A DNA stretch of 64,000 nucleotides from Grammothele lineata. Lineage: Eukaryota > Basidiomycota > Agaricomycetes > Polyporales > Polyporaceae. The notes under the pieces are model-generated. The model saw only the letters and a program-made list of their open reading frames with translations. It ran no database searches and had not been told where the DNA came from. This document shows, piece by piece, positions 9,612 through 19,812 of this stretch (the stretch's first letter is position 1; each line of letters starts with the position of its first letter). The stretch is taken from assembly GCA_002150815.3 (NCBI GenBank), contig NDFF03000013.1, positions 248,001-312,000 of the forward strand, in the 5' to 3' direction. The translations under genes and the position numbers were made by a program.

Positions 9612-10809
9612 TCACTGGACCCATCCACGCGCCCTGAAGTCGTCGATGACGCTCTTGGTCAATTCGTCGATACCGCGGTACGTCATACCCATAACGGAGA
9701 CGCTCTTCCTGTTGTCATACCGCAGAAGATGCTCGGCTCGAGACGGATCATAGGTGGTGTTCCCGGTGGGGACGGAGAGCGAAAGGCGGTGAGCAGCCGA
9801 GACTGAACGGAGTGCACGTAAGTAGACGGCAAGACAGCCAGTGAGTCATGCTCACCAAAATCTTGCCACTTGTGTGGACCAGAAGCGATGATGAAGCGAT
9901 TCCCTCCGGCTGCAGGCGTTTGAAACGCGAGGACGTGCGCCTTAGAAATGTCCCGGACGTCGACAAACATCGAGCTACGGCCGCGCTCAGTACTCGGGCG
10001 CCCACGATGGACGGTCGATAATGCACGTACCCAGCGTTGGCGAGCGCGTCGTTGTCCAGCTTCCCGGCGACAACATTCAGATACCAATCGTACATCGTCA
10101 TGTTCAAGTCCTCCGGCTTCGGGCCCACCTCCTGCAACGGCGGACCAAACACGAAAGGCGGGTTGAGCACGACCATATCCCACTGCAGTCCCCCTTTCCT
10201 GGCGTCTTCGTACCACGTCCACGCCGAGCGTTCCGCGAGCGTCTTGCTCGCGCGGTACTTGTCCATCGCCGACGCTTCGCGCCCGTGCGCTGCCACCTCC
10301 GCTACGGCGTGCTCGTTCCACGCAGTCTCGTCAAGGAGTACCGGAAACGAGAGCGGGCCCGGGTTGAGCGCTGCGGCAGAGGAGAGGACGATGACGCGCT
10401 GCACGCGTGGGCCATGCGCGGCAGCGGCGCGGAGGACGGCAAGCGTGCCGTCGACGGCAGGCTTGATGAGCTCGTTAGGCTCGACGGCGTTCATGTGCAC
10501 AGGTGAGGCCGTATGCGCGATAGCATCGACGTCCGCGAGGTACGGCGCGAATGCGTCTTCCTGGGAAGGGGATGAGCAAAGTGCCTCACAGGACGAGAGT
10601 GTGCGTACCTTGGTCATATCTGAGACAATCACAGTCTCGAACTTGTCACCGAATGGCTTGAAGAGTTCGCGCAGGTGTGCTGTCTTGCTCTCTGAGCGCA
10701 CCGTTCCGCGCACGGAGAACCCGGCCTCGAGAAGGAGTTTGGTGATCCATACGGCAATGTACCCGTTTGCACCGGTGACGAGAACTTTTCCAGACGTGAT
10801 CGCGGGCAT
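9612..10809 (-). CDS. NAD(P)-dependent reductase, extended SDR (Gre2/DFR-like), paralog 3
   Basis: Four exons (10809-10609, 10560-10031, 9974-9856, 9802-9612) total 1041 nt, giving 346 aa. The glycine motif is in TSGKVLVTGANGYIA, the catalytic Tyr/Lys in MDKYRASKTLAE, and the C-terminus ends GMTYRGIDELTKSVIDDF. Introns are 48, 56 and 53 nt at the same positions as in paralog 2. Exon 2 is 6 nt shorter than in paralog 2, so the proteins differ by two residues there. Intron 1 is a multiple of three and has no in-frame stop, so retention would add 16 residues in the loop after strand 3. Likely a cytosolic aldehyde/ketone reductase; the substrate is not known. Confidence 0.9.
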
Positions 10810-11030
10810 GGTTGTTGGTGATTATGCTGGCAGAGTGCAGTTGTGGGAGTGGATGTAGCCAAGTTCAACTGAATGTCTGAACAGCACGCTGCTGAGATCG
10901 AGTCGGATTTATGTGCTGGCATGGCGCAAGCGGTATCCCCCTATCCGAATCGATCGCAGACATGACAACTACTTGAGCGGAAGGCAGAAGACGATAGCAA
11001 AGACAAGCTTGATACTTGAGTCGGCCTTCG

Positions 11031-11060
11031 GGCTGAGTCAGATCCTCTGCTGACGGCGCT
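11031..11060 (-). promoter_or_regulatory. TGACTCA-containing composite element upstream of reductase paralog 3
   Basis: GGCTGAGTCA (11031-11040), 9 nt, then CTGACGGCGCT (11050-11060), with GGCCTTCG directly before. This repeats the arrangement at 2568-2597 upstream of paralog 2. It lies about 225 nt upstream of the start at 10809. A bZIP (AP-1/Gcn4-like) site is the likely core. Confidence 0.45.
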
Positions 11061-11217
11061 GCCAACTGGATTCGATGTAAAGCGAGGTGTTTGTCCAAAA
11101 CGTCTGCAGAAGCACATCGCTGTTCCGCGAACGAAGCGCGTCCACTTCTAGCCGACCAAGTTGAGCGCAGATATGTCGCTCTATGGGGATTGACGGTCTT
11201 ATCTGGTCTGAGAATGT

Positions 11218-11247
11218 GTCAGCGAAGGTCAGCCTAGGTCAGCGAGG
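11218..11247. repeat. Three tandem 10-bp units (GTCAGCxxAG-like)
   Basis: GTCAGCGAAG, GTCAGCCTAG and GTCAGCGAGG follow one another without gaps. It is a short direct repeat about 410-440 nt upstream of reductase paralog 3. It may be a cluster of factor-binding sites; no function is shown. Confidence 0.5.
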
Positions 11248-12322
11248 TAAAGCTGGTTGAATCAGCCCACAACCGCTACGGCAACGTTCAAGAAGCCGGT
11301 CAAATTCGGCGTCTGTTCACTATTTTGGCAGCACGTGATGCTATATGGGAAGCGCCCAATATAAATTCTCCCCGCCCCCGGGCCCTCGACCTCTTCTTCA
11401 CTCATTCTGGACTCGCACTATTGTCCCCCTGCGACCGAATTGCGCTCGCCGCAGCCTTTCTCGCAGGAGCCTACCGCGTGTCCTAGAAGGACTTGCAACG
11501 CCCGCCTCTAGCTGGAGCGCACGCCATCCCCGGGAGCGTCGGATAACGGCCGTGGCGTGCTTTTCCTTACCAGAGGTGGGACATCTATCCACCTTCCCTC
11601 CCGTCTTTTCGTCTGCCATCTATCCCTCGTGCTCCCCTGTGTCACTTGTATCGGCCATTCCCATGTACTCCGTACTGCAATGGCATCTTATAATCTCACA
11701 TGTTGCGATAACTGTTCGTTATTTTCAAAGAATCGTCTTGCGCCCGAGCTCAGAATGTCGTACATGAACTATCATGACACTTCAAGATGCAGTTGCAGAT
11801 GGAATTGCTCGTAGCTTCGTCACCAACTACTACGCTTGGGTGAGATGCACGTACGAGGGTAGTTGGACGACAGCTTGCCCTCGCTCGAGGATTGTCCCCA
11901 CACGAGAATCATACTTGGGACCGCGATGTTTGGTGGGGATTTACCACAAGAGTACGGCAATTCTGCTTCGTAGACTCCAAGAGATGGGTAAAGGAAAGTA
12001 AGACAACAATACAACGAAAGACGATGAGAGCAATCGACAGACTTCTATGTCAGAACGGAAGGGGGTTGCGCGTAGAAATGAGACTTCTCTATGTATGTAT
12101 GTATGCAAACACATTACCTCGCACGGTACGCTACAGGAAAGAACGAGCGTGGGGGTAACCATTGGATCCTGGATCCTGCCGCTATCGACAAGTGTCCATC
12201 GATGCAGAAGCCGAGGGCGCGTCCGACTCACTCACTATCCACCAGTATCACCACTATATACAACCTCCCCGAGCACTCCTACCAGATCCCACTACAGTGG
12301 TGCGTGTCTGACTATGGGCTAC

Positions 12323-13467
12323 TCATGCCTTTGGGGCCTTCCCGGGGACGAAAAGCCACCAGAGGGCGATGACGACGCGCATGCCGGTGCCGACGCCGAG
12401 GGTGGCGGGAGAGCCGGCGGCATCGATGATCGCGCGGCCGACGAAACCGCCGAGGAAGAGTGCAAGGATGGCGATGAGCTTGTGGTCACGGGAGATGATC
12501 TTTTTGCGGAAGTTGAGCAGCTTCGGGTCCGCCATGAGCTCGCACCAGACGGTGGTCAGCACAACTGAGGGGGGTGGGGTTAGTGCGCATGTCAGAAAAG
12601 AAGGGAGCGGCGGGGGTAAGGGGATCGAGGGACACAACGAAAGGAGGAACTTACTGGTCGTCGCAAACTGCGTGTTTACCCGCTTGCCCATGATCCCCTG
12701 CAAGCCCAAGCTCGCGCTCATGAAGCCGAGAGCGACAAACGTGAGCGCGTTCGTCCACGCCGGGTCTCCGCGAATCTCCGCAATGCTGCCCTGGCCGCTC
12801 TTCCATGCGCAAAGGGCGGCGGCCATGGTGAAAAGGGCCTGGATGAACGTCCCGAGGACGAGCCACGCGCGGGACTTGGCACCCATACGGTCGCCGATGC
12901 GCCCGAGGGATGCCCCGAGGATGAAGGTGAGCACGGAGGTGAGGGCTTGCTGGTCAGCGAGGTGGAAGGAGGTGTCGCGCTGCCCGGGAGGACCGGAGAA
13001 GAGGCGCGCGAGGGCGAGGGCAAGCTGGACAGAGTTGCCGGTCTGGAAGCCGCACCAGACGAAGACGGCGGTGAATGAGACGGCATCACTGAAGGTTTTG
13101 CGGGTCAGCCACGGTTCGTGCACAGGGAGGGGGAAAGAGAGGTGTTTGCGAAGGCGCAAGCCCTTCTTTGGAAGATCGGGGCAGCAGTGTCGGGTGGGAG
13201 GAAGCGAAAGCAGGGCTTCTCGAGCGCGCAATGCAGTCGAAGAAAATGTGCTCACATGAACCCAGTCATGAAGCAATATGCTGCAAGCGGGAAGGTTGAC
13301 TGCGCCGGGTCGACGTCGCCCATCAAGTGCGCCTTGGAAAACACCGTTCCCGGACTTGTCCATAGCTGGGCGGTCTGGACGATGGTGCTATGGGACTCCT
13401 TGGAGGAGACTGGCTGAGGGAGGGTCTCCACCTTCTTCTCCGAGGCAGGGGCGGGTTCGGCGGACAT
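12323..13467 (-). CDS. DUF1275 (YoaK-like) integral membrane protein
   Basis: Three exons (13467-13256, 13088-12655, 12564-12323) join to 888 nt, giving 295 aa. Joining exon 1 (ending AAYCFMTGF) to exon 2 restores GFIDAVSFTAVFVWCGFQTG, the family hallmark (G-x2-DA-x-SF followed by QTGN). About six hydrophobic segments follow, for example ALTSVLTFILGASLGRI and LIAILALFLGGFVGRAI. The N-terminus (MSAEPAPASEKKVETLPQ) is hydrophilic and predicted cytosolic. DUF1275 proteins are widespread putative transporters of unknown substrate. Intron 1 is 167 nt, longer than most here; intron 2 is 90 nt. Confidence 0.85.
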
Positions 13468-14360
13468 GGTGTCGGCTCGCGAGGGTGTCGGGGCGGGCTA
13501 GCCTGGTGGCGAGGGCAGCGGGGACGACGCGGGGCGGGTGTCGAGGGAGGGGGTGGTGGCGGAGGAGAGGACGCTTTTGAGAGGGCTGGGAAGAGACATG
13601 ATGCTATTCGGCGGGCCTTGGCAGCAATCGCATGAGCTCGCTGCCTACGCTCCCCCGCCGGCCACCCGCACGGCAGCGCCGGAACAGCGCCCCTCTATCT
13701 CCGTGCCCTGGTCTCTTATTCGTCCCCGTCCACTCGTCAGAGCGTTCTCCAGCCTTGGCTTTGTCTTCCCTTCGTATAAGTTTTCTATTCACCATCTCTA
13801 CTTGGCAGCTCAAGGACACTTTCCTCTACACTCTGAGCAATCTGCTCCATCGCCGGTGTCTTGATAGGTTATGATAGGTGGACTCGCACGGCTGTGGCGA
13901 ACGTTGACCCAGGTTGACCCCGGCCGCTCTCCACGGCAACCAATCGCGTTCGAGCCTTTCATCGCGCTCCGATTACTCCCGCTCAATCCACGACGTAAAA
14001 ACTGCCAAGTTTCTTAATCCGTGCATTATCCGGTGTCCTCGGACTTGTGAAGGATCGTCCCTTCGAATTAAGCAGGATGAGAAGGGCCTGAAGTTTTTAC
14101 TACATCGTCACGGAGGTTTCATACTCAGAAGCTCAAAACCCGTTTCAACCTATATTATAGGGGTCAGGCAAAAAGTTGTCGTGACATATCCGTCCGGTCA
14201 ATATGGCGTGCTTCGTCCTACATGAATCGTCATAACAATGATCGTCGGACATCGAGCCTCGTATCTCATGCATTCAGTACATCATGTCGGTACGTCGTCG
14301 TGACTAGTCATTACATCGATGAATCTCACTCTCAGCCGCAGGTCAGGAAAATATCGCGCT
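13468..14360. other. Intergenic, no supported gene
   Basis: Upstream region of the DUF1275 gene and 3' side of the DUF6535 gene. Frames such as 13538-13864 are low-complexity or lack domains. Nothing else is seen. Confidence 0.5.
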
Positions 14361-17300
14361 TTACAACGTGAGCCGCCTTTGCGGCGAGGCTCCCTCAGTT
14401 CGCGTCATCTCGATCCGCGCGGCCAGCTTGTCTGCGAGCGTGCTGACCCCGCCCCCTGCGGTGGTCAGCGCACGCACCAGCATGCCCACATCGTGGTGCA
14501 GCAGGCGTGCGCGCGTGGCGTTCGCCTCCCATTCCGTCCCGTCCCAGATGTCAATCGTCATCTCTAACGCCGCCTCTGTCAGCGCCGCCGGCACAGAGCC
14601 TGCTCCCGGCTCGTCATCCATCTCCCATTGCGCAGGATCGTGCCCAATTTTCTCGAGGTCCAGGGCGCACTCGGAGCAATGCGCCTCCGAAGGCACACCT
14701 TCTAACCCTCGCAGGCGCGCGAAGGTGTAGAAGACTGTGATAAAGCCCACCGCTACGTCTTCTGGGCTCGCACGATCGAAACGGAAGTGGCGTAGCGGGT
14801 TTTCTTCGGCCGCCAGTGCCTTCGCAGAGAGGAGGTACAGCGCGGCCATACTCCCGAGCGCTCCCCACGCGTGGCGACGCACTCCGACTGGGACTGGACC
14901 GCTTGTCGTCTTGGCCTGTGCGAGGGCGCGCAGGTATGGAACCATCACGCGCACCATTCGCTGCTGAGGAAGCTCCTTGGGGTGCTGGATGAACGCAAAA
15001 TAGCCGACGATACAAACGAGCTCCACAAGGAGTTCGTGCATCTCAGGGTATGTATGCATGCCCTGTTTCAGCTCCTCCGTGAACTTGATTAGGAACGGTG
15101 GGAAGTTGAGTTGGAGGGCCTTCGCCATCGCATACTCTGGGTGGCTCTTGTTCCCGTTTTTGACTATAGTTGTTAGTTGTACCCGCGTCCACGCGGACTG
15201 AGGGGTGGGGCGGACCCGCATCTCGACGACAACTGGCCTGGGATCCGCGAAGAGGGTTGAGTACACATAGTGTACGGCTGGGATGAGCAACTGGACATGT
15301 ACGCAGGTATGCTGGCTAGCAAGTAGCGTCTGCAGCAGGTTGCGCGATCTGACTGCCTCGTTGATCATCAGGGCACTTTCCGTATCCCAGCCGCCCACCT
15401 TGCGGGGATCAGAGTTTGGGCGCAGCCCAGTTGTGAAAACGCCCTGGACGATGGCACAGAAGGTTTCCAATGTGAATGGACGCAGGAAACGACCGTCAGC
15501 AAGGCTACCGCGGGACAGTGCTTCCACAGCAGAGGCGAGATCGAACCCAACTGCTTCCGTACCCTTCCGCCCATCTGGGAATAGGAACTTGGAGTTCGAA
15601 GGCAGACTACCGTTATCGATATCCTCCGTCGTATTGTCGATGTATAGCAGCACGAAGCGACATGCCGCTCGATAACTCCACCGACGAGTCACCTTGTCCA
15701 AGGATCCGGAGTTCGCATCGTTCGGAAAGTCGCGAGCAACGGCCGGGGGTAGGGCGTTGACATCAGCTTTCTCGTGAAGGAGATACTTCAATATGCTGAG
15801 GATCGTCGCAGAAAGTGATACCTTGGAATCGATCCGTCTGTTTGGGTCGAAGAACGAGAGATAGGCGGCGATACGGGTCACGGAGACGAGGATGCGTGTA
15901 ACGCGTGCAGAAGGCATCTCTCCCTTCACAAGCTTCTTGTACATATCCGCAATGAAAAGCGTATAATGCTCCTGAAGCGCACGGCACAGGCTTGCATGCT
16001 GGACCTTCGCGTCCGCCTGGCCATTCCATAAAATGTGCTCCAGGGCAGTGATGGCTGTGTCGAGCACGTCTGGATCCTGCTGACAGGATAGCAGATCTAT
16101 CATGGCCCTCGACGGATCGTGTTCCGCTTGTAGACGAGGTACAAGGGGGCGAACCGTCACCCCGTTGACCTGCGGTGTTAGCGCCCACGAAAGTGAGCAC
16201 ATAGCCCAGCAGACTTGGCGCAATACGACGTTATCCATGGGAATGCGGTGGACGATGTTGAGGAGCACAGTGAACCAATATCGGATATCGCCCGCGGAAC
16301 CAAGTGGGGACGTAGGGCGCTCTGGCCGCGCGGCGTCCCAAAGCGCGAGGTAGATGATGGTATTGACGGCGGGGATAAGCTCTGAGGGTGATTGTGAGCC
16401 GCGATGGAAATTCATCACTTTCTGCAGAAAGACGACAACGCGCTCCGAGATGCACAGCTCGTTGCGTTTCTCCTCGTTCAACTGAGTTGAGAGCCGGAGT
16501 GTGAAGGCGGCAAGCGGGAGAGGCAATACCCGGATGTTCGTTATTAAGTGAGTGACGAGGTTAAGAGTGTGGGGGGATAGAGAAGTTTGGTTCTTCAATT
16601 GGCCGTTGGACTGCGGACGGGTAACGGGAAGGTAGGGAGTGCGATCCAGAACTGTGCCTTTAGGTACCGTGGAACCGTCGTAATCTGGACTATCTACCTC
16701 GGCTTCAGTGAACATCATCCCGAGGGTGCGAATGCTAGCGATGACACCGCGCCTGTCGCTGGAACATAGGTCCTGCCACGAAGAGTTGAACCAAGACATG
16801 AGCAAGCGCTCAAGAAACGCTGTGGCTCCTTCCCGCATCATGAGATGTCGGTGGCGGATGAGATGAGGGAAGCGCATGACGGCATAACCTAGATTATTCT
16901 TATCGGCAATGCGCCCAACGTTGCGTATCATCCAAACGAATGCCCGAGCGTCGATCAAGCTAGTGTTTTGTGAGATCCACATCTCGTCTTGGTACCGGAG
17001 CGAAGAAATATGTAGCGGATTGTACTTGGGTTTCTCCGATTCTACAAGGTTCGCAGATTCATAAATGTCATCTATTACAACCTTCAATCTCGTCAGCCGA
17101 CCATGCCGTTGTGGTGGGTGGATTACACGTGAGATGAAGGTGCTTATACCCGCGACGACGACCCGGATTTTCGTCGAGATAGCGATTGATGTGATGGCCC
17201 ACGCTTCGTGTATGAGCGATATGACAAAGGTGACTGACGTCTTGAAAGGACAGTCTGGGTAGAGATACGAAAGCAAATTGGTGCTGATGTAGATGAGAGA

Positions 17301-17972
17301 GGTTATGATTACCAGGACTGCTGACGCGACACCGATGTCGTCGTTGAGCGCCCACGCAAAGTCGACTAGGCCGACGAAGAAGAGCACAAGAGACACATGG
17401 AGCAAGAGGGGTAAAACAGTTAAAATTGCGGGAAGATGCCACCTGTGGATGCCGTCTACTCGATATTGTCGATGTCGGCCCTGAGCTGAAGGGATGGGGG
17501 ATAATCCCGCCAGCAGGTAATTGACCCACTGTTTGGCGAGGATCGCAAAAAGCGCCGTTGATAGACTGAGGACGAGGCTGGAAAACCAGTAAACATTGAC
17601 GCGAATGGCAGAACCCGTGAGTTGGAAGGGAGGAATGGGCGCTGCAACCTTCGTGGCATTATCATCGTTTCCCTGCATCTGCATAAGGAGGGCACGCAGC
17701 ATTTCGACCTGGGGGTCTGGCTGCAAATTTTGAAGCGACTCGACAACCAATGTCGTGAGCACAGCTGAGTATAATGCCGCCTGTCAAGTAGCCCCAACGT
17801 CAGAAACATCGCGTGGCTGTATAAGATATAGATGACAGACGAAGATCAAGATCGAGTCCAGGTCGGAATTCCAGGTTTGTACTGTCTCCTTGTCCTCGAT
17901 AAGTGCATGCTCCAGATACAGAGGCCAGATCTCATCCGTCCCAGAAGAGATAGAGCCAGTAACGTCGTACTT
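14361..17972 (-). CDS. DUF6535 domain membrane protein (5' end incomplete)
   Basis: A long exon (17780-14361) and an upstream exon (17841 to about 17972) are joined across a 60-nt intron. The junction gives DLDSILIF-AALYSAVLTTLVVE, the typical start of DUF6535 (a membrane segment after an acidic W-N-x-x-L-D motif), then a LQPDPQ motif. Further hydrophobic segments follow, such as YWFSSLVLSLSTALFAILAK, LPLLLHVSLVLFFVGLVDF and SAVLVIITSLIYIST. The last 900 or so residues are soluble, largely helical and without a named domain. At least 1183 aa are coded. DUF6535 is greatly expanded in Agaricomycetes and has no known function. The exon at 17972 starts after a CGCAG acceptor with no in-frame ATG, so a short upstream first exon is missing from this model. 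Confidence 0.75.
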
Positions 17973-18035
17973 CTGCGTATCTACGAGTATCTATATAATC
18001 CATGAGTAGGGTGCCAATTGTCATATGTTGATGAA

Positions 18036-19296
18036 CTAGAGCACCTCTGCACCGCCCCTAGGTCCGGGACCTTGCTGGCGTTCTCTATTCAGCCGCGCCG
18101 TCGCGATAATGAGATTAATACAACGTGCCTGAGTAGCCGGTGCAGGCGGAACCCCAGGTTGAACACGAGGAGTCTGTTGCGCGTGAATGACGAAAGCGCC
18201 GTTCTGGGGGGCGAACTTGGTTTTCCTCTTGACATCAGGCGTCCCCTTGGTGCGCAGTGCATCTCGAGAGGCAGTATGCTGTCTGGGTGATGTTTGATGA
18301 GACCTCTCCGGATCAAGGAAGTTAACATGGCGCCGAATAGGTGAACGAGGGCCAAAGAGCCCAGGAAATTGGGAAGTGGAAGGAGTAATTGGATGTGTAG
18401 ACGAAGAATACCCCCCAAGAGGCTGTGTGGGGACCGGAGGAGATGAAGGAAAGCTTGGGTTGGGCTGCCGATTCGCCCAACTCTGGGGCGCTGGCTCGGC
18501 ATGAAGCGTCTCTGCTCCATCCAACACTATGCTGCCGTCCCGGTCCGAGTTGAATGACGGTGATCGGAGGTGTGCGGGTGAGTCGTGTGGTCCATTGGTC
18601 CCAGAAGGATGGTATTCCACGTCATTCGGAACGGGACCAAAGGGGTAACCGATCACGGAAGGTAGGTCGGGGAGGTTTTCTGACGCGGCAATGGTGAACA
18701 ATCCGTATCCGTATAGCAGAAGTAACACGTACCTGAGGCGAGCCAATCACTTCTCTCAGGATTTTCATGAGTCAAACCGAGAATGTTCTCACTGGGAAGA
18801 CGTATTTCTCCACCAGGAGAGGCAATCACAGTATGGTCTAGGACGAGTCGAGGGGTGCTTGATTCACTGACGGACCTCAGCATGTCCGAGTCTTTGACAT
18901 CGTGCAAAGGACTCTGGGTGCCTTGGTACAGAAGTGGCGTGCCAGTACCATCCCGGGTTTGACCATCCTCCGCGTCTAGTTCAGCGAACGAGGATGGAGA
19001 GTTTGACCCCTGATGGAGCTGTTCATCTCAGTAGATATGTAGATGATAAGGGTGCTTACCATTGAAATGATGAATATAACACTGTTGCCACCAAGCAGAT
19101 TGTAGTGCAAGAGCGAGAGGGAGGTGGGGTGTGCGTCGTTGTCCGGTGCTGAATTTGTAGAGAAAGTCCCCTCAGCTGTCAAGGAAGAACGGAAGAAGCG
19201 ACGGCTCCCCACGGTCTCAACCAGTCGTAGGCCGCTAACCAAAAATGTCTTATTGTAGGCGCAACATGGTGGCTCTGAAGGCACAATCCTATACAA
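18036..19296 (-). CDS. Hypothetical membrane protein with long cytosolic tail (5' end unresolved)
   Basis: Three consecutive exons are supported: about 19296-19060, 19009-18733 and 18679-18036, with introns of 50 and 53 nt in frame. The most 5' exon ends in a hydrophobic stretch (LLGGNSVIFIISM). The other two code 307 residues of Ser/Pro-rich, probably cytosolic sequence ending PRGGAEVL. A further hydrophobic frame at 19575-19303 (YAISLVFIVSILPIVSLTLA) could be an earlier exon, but the phases do not join and no ATG was found. No family is recognised. It could be a complete separate gene, a decayed one, or even part of the N-terminal region of the adjoining DUF6535 gene. Confidence 0.4.
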
Positions 19297-19812
19297 CAGC
19301 GTCTAAACCTTTCCCACAACATGTAATAGAAGCCTATGACTCACCAGGATATGAGCGTGCTGGTCTCGTACCCAGACGTCTGAATGCAAGAACAGCGCGA
19401 GCTGTTGCTGACGAGTGCTCACTACTTGTGACACTGCCTTCGAAGACACCACGGCAAGGGTGAGTGATACAATGGGTAGAATTGAAACTATGAATACAAG
19501 TGATATGGCGTACTCCGTACATGTGGTCGTAATTCCTGAGAGTGACTGCGCATATAGTACTGTACTTTCCTTCAAGGAGTCCTCTGTAAGTGTCTGATTG
19601 CAACTACAAGGCCTTCCCTCGCGGCGAGTGATGAGAATCGAAACGGATCAACACGGAGGGCCCGAGGGTAAAAAGGAACGAGACGGCGTGAGACAATGGA
19701 AATGTCACTTAAGCTTGAACTTGAATTGTCTGCACCCCACTCGCGCCAAGGGTGCTGGTCGGCGGAGCGAAGGTCTAAAGAAATGGATCGATGTCAGCTG
19801 TAGCTCACATGA

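Larger units (their letters stand above)
10810..12322. other. Intergenic, promoter-like but no supported gene
   Basis: The left part is the upstream region of reductase paralog 3. Around 11333-11400 a CACGTG core and AATATAAATTC are followed by pyrimidine-rich sequence, which resembles a plus-strand promoter. The open frames after it (for example 11345-11767, or a small Cys-rich frame from about 11679) show no recognisable domain and no clear splice structure. I cannot support a gene. Confidence 0.4.

Noticed and set aside
13538..13874. Plus-strand frames antisense to the DUF1275 promoter
   Set aside because: Low-complexity, no domains, codon use unlike neighbours.
19303..19575. Hydrophobic minus-strand frame as first exon of the 18036-19296 gene
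   Set aside because: It begins without ATG, and its donor phase does not join to the next exon in frame. Left unassigned.
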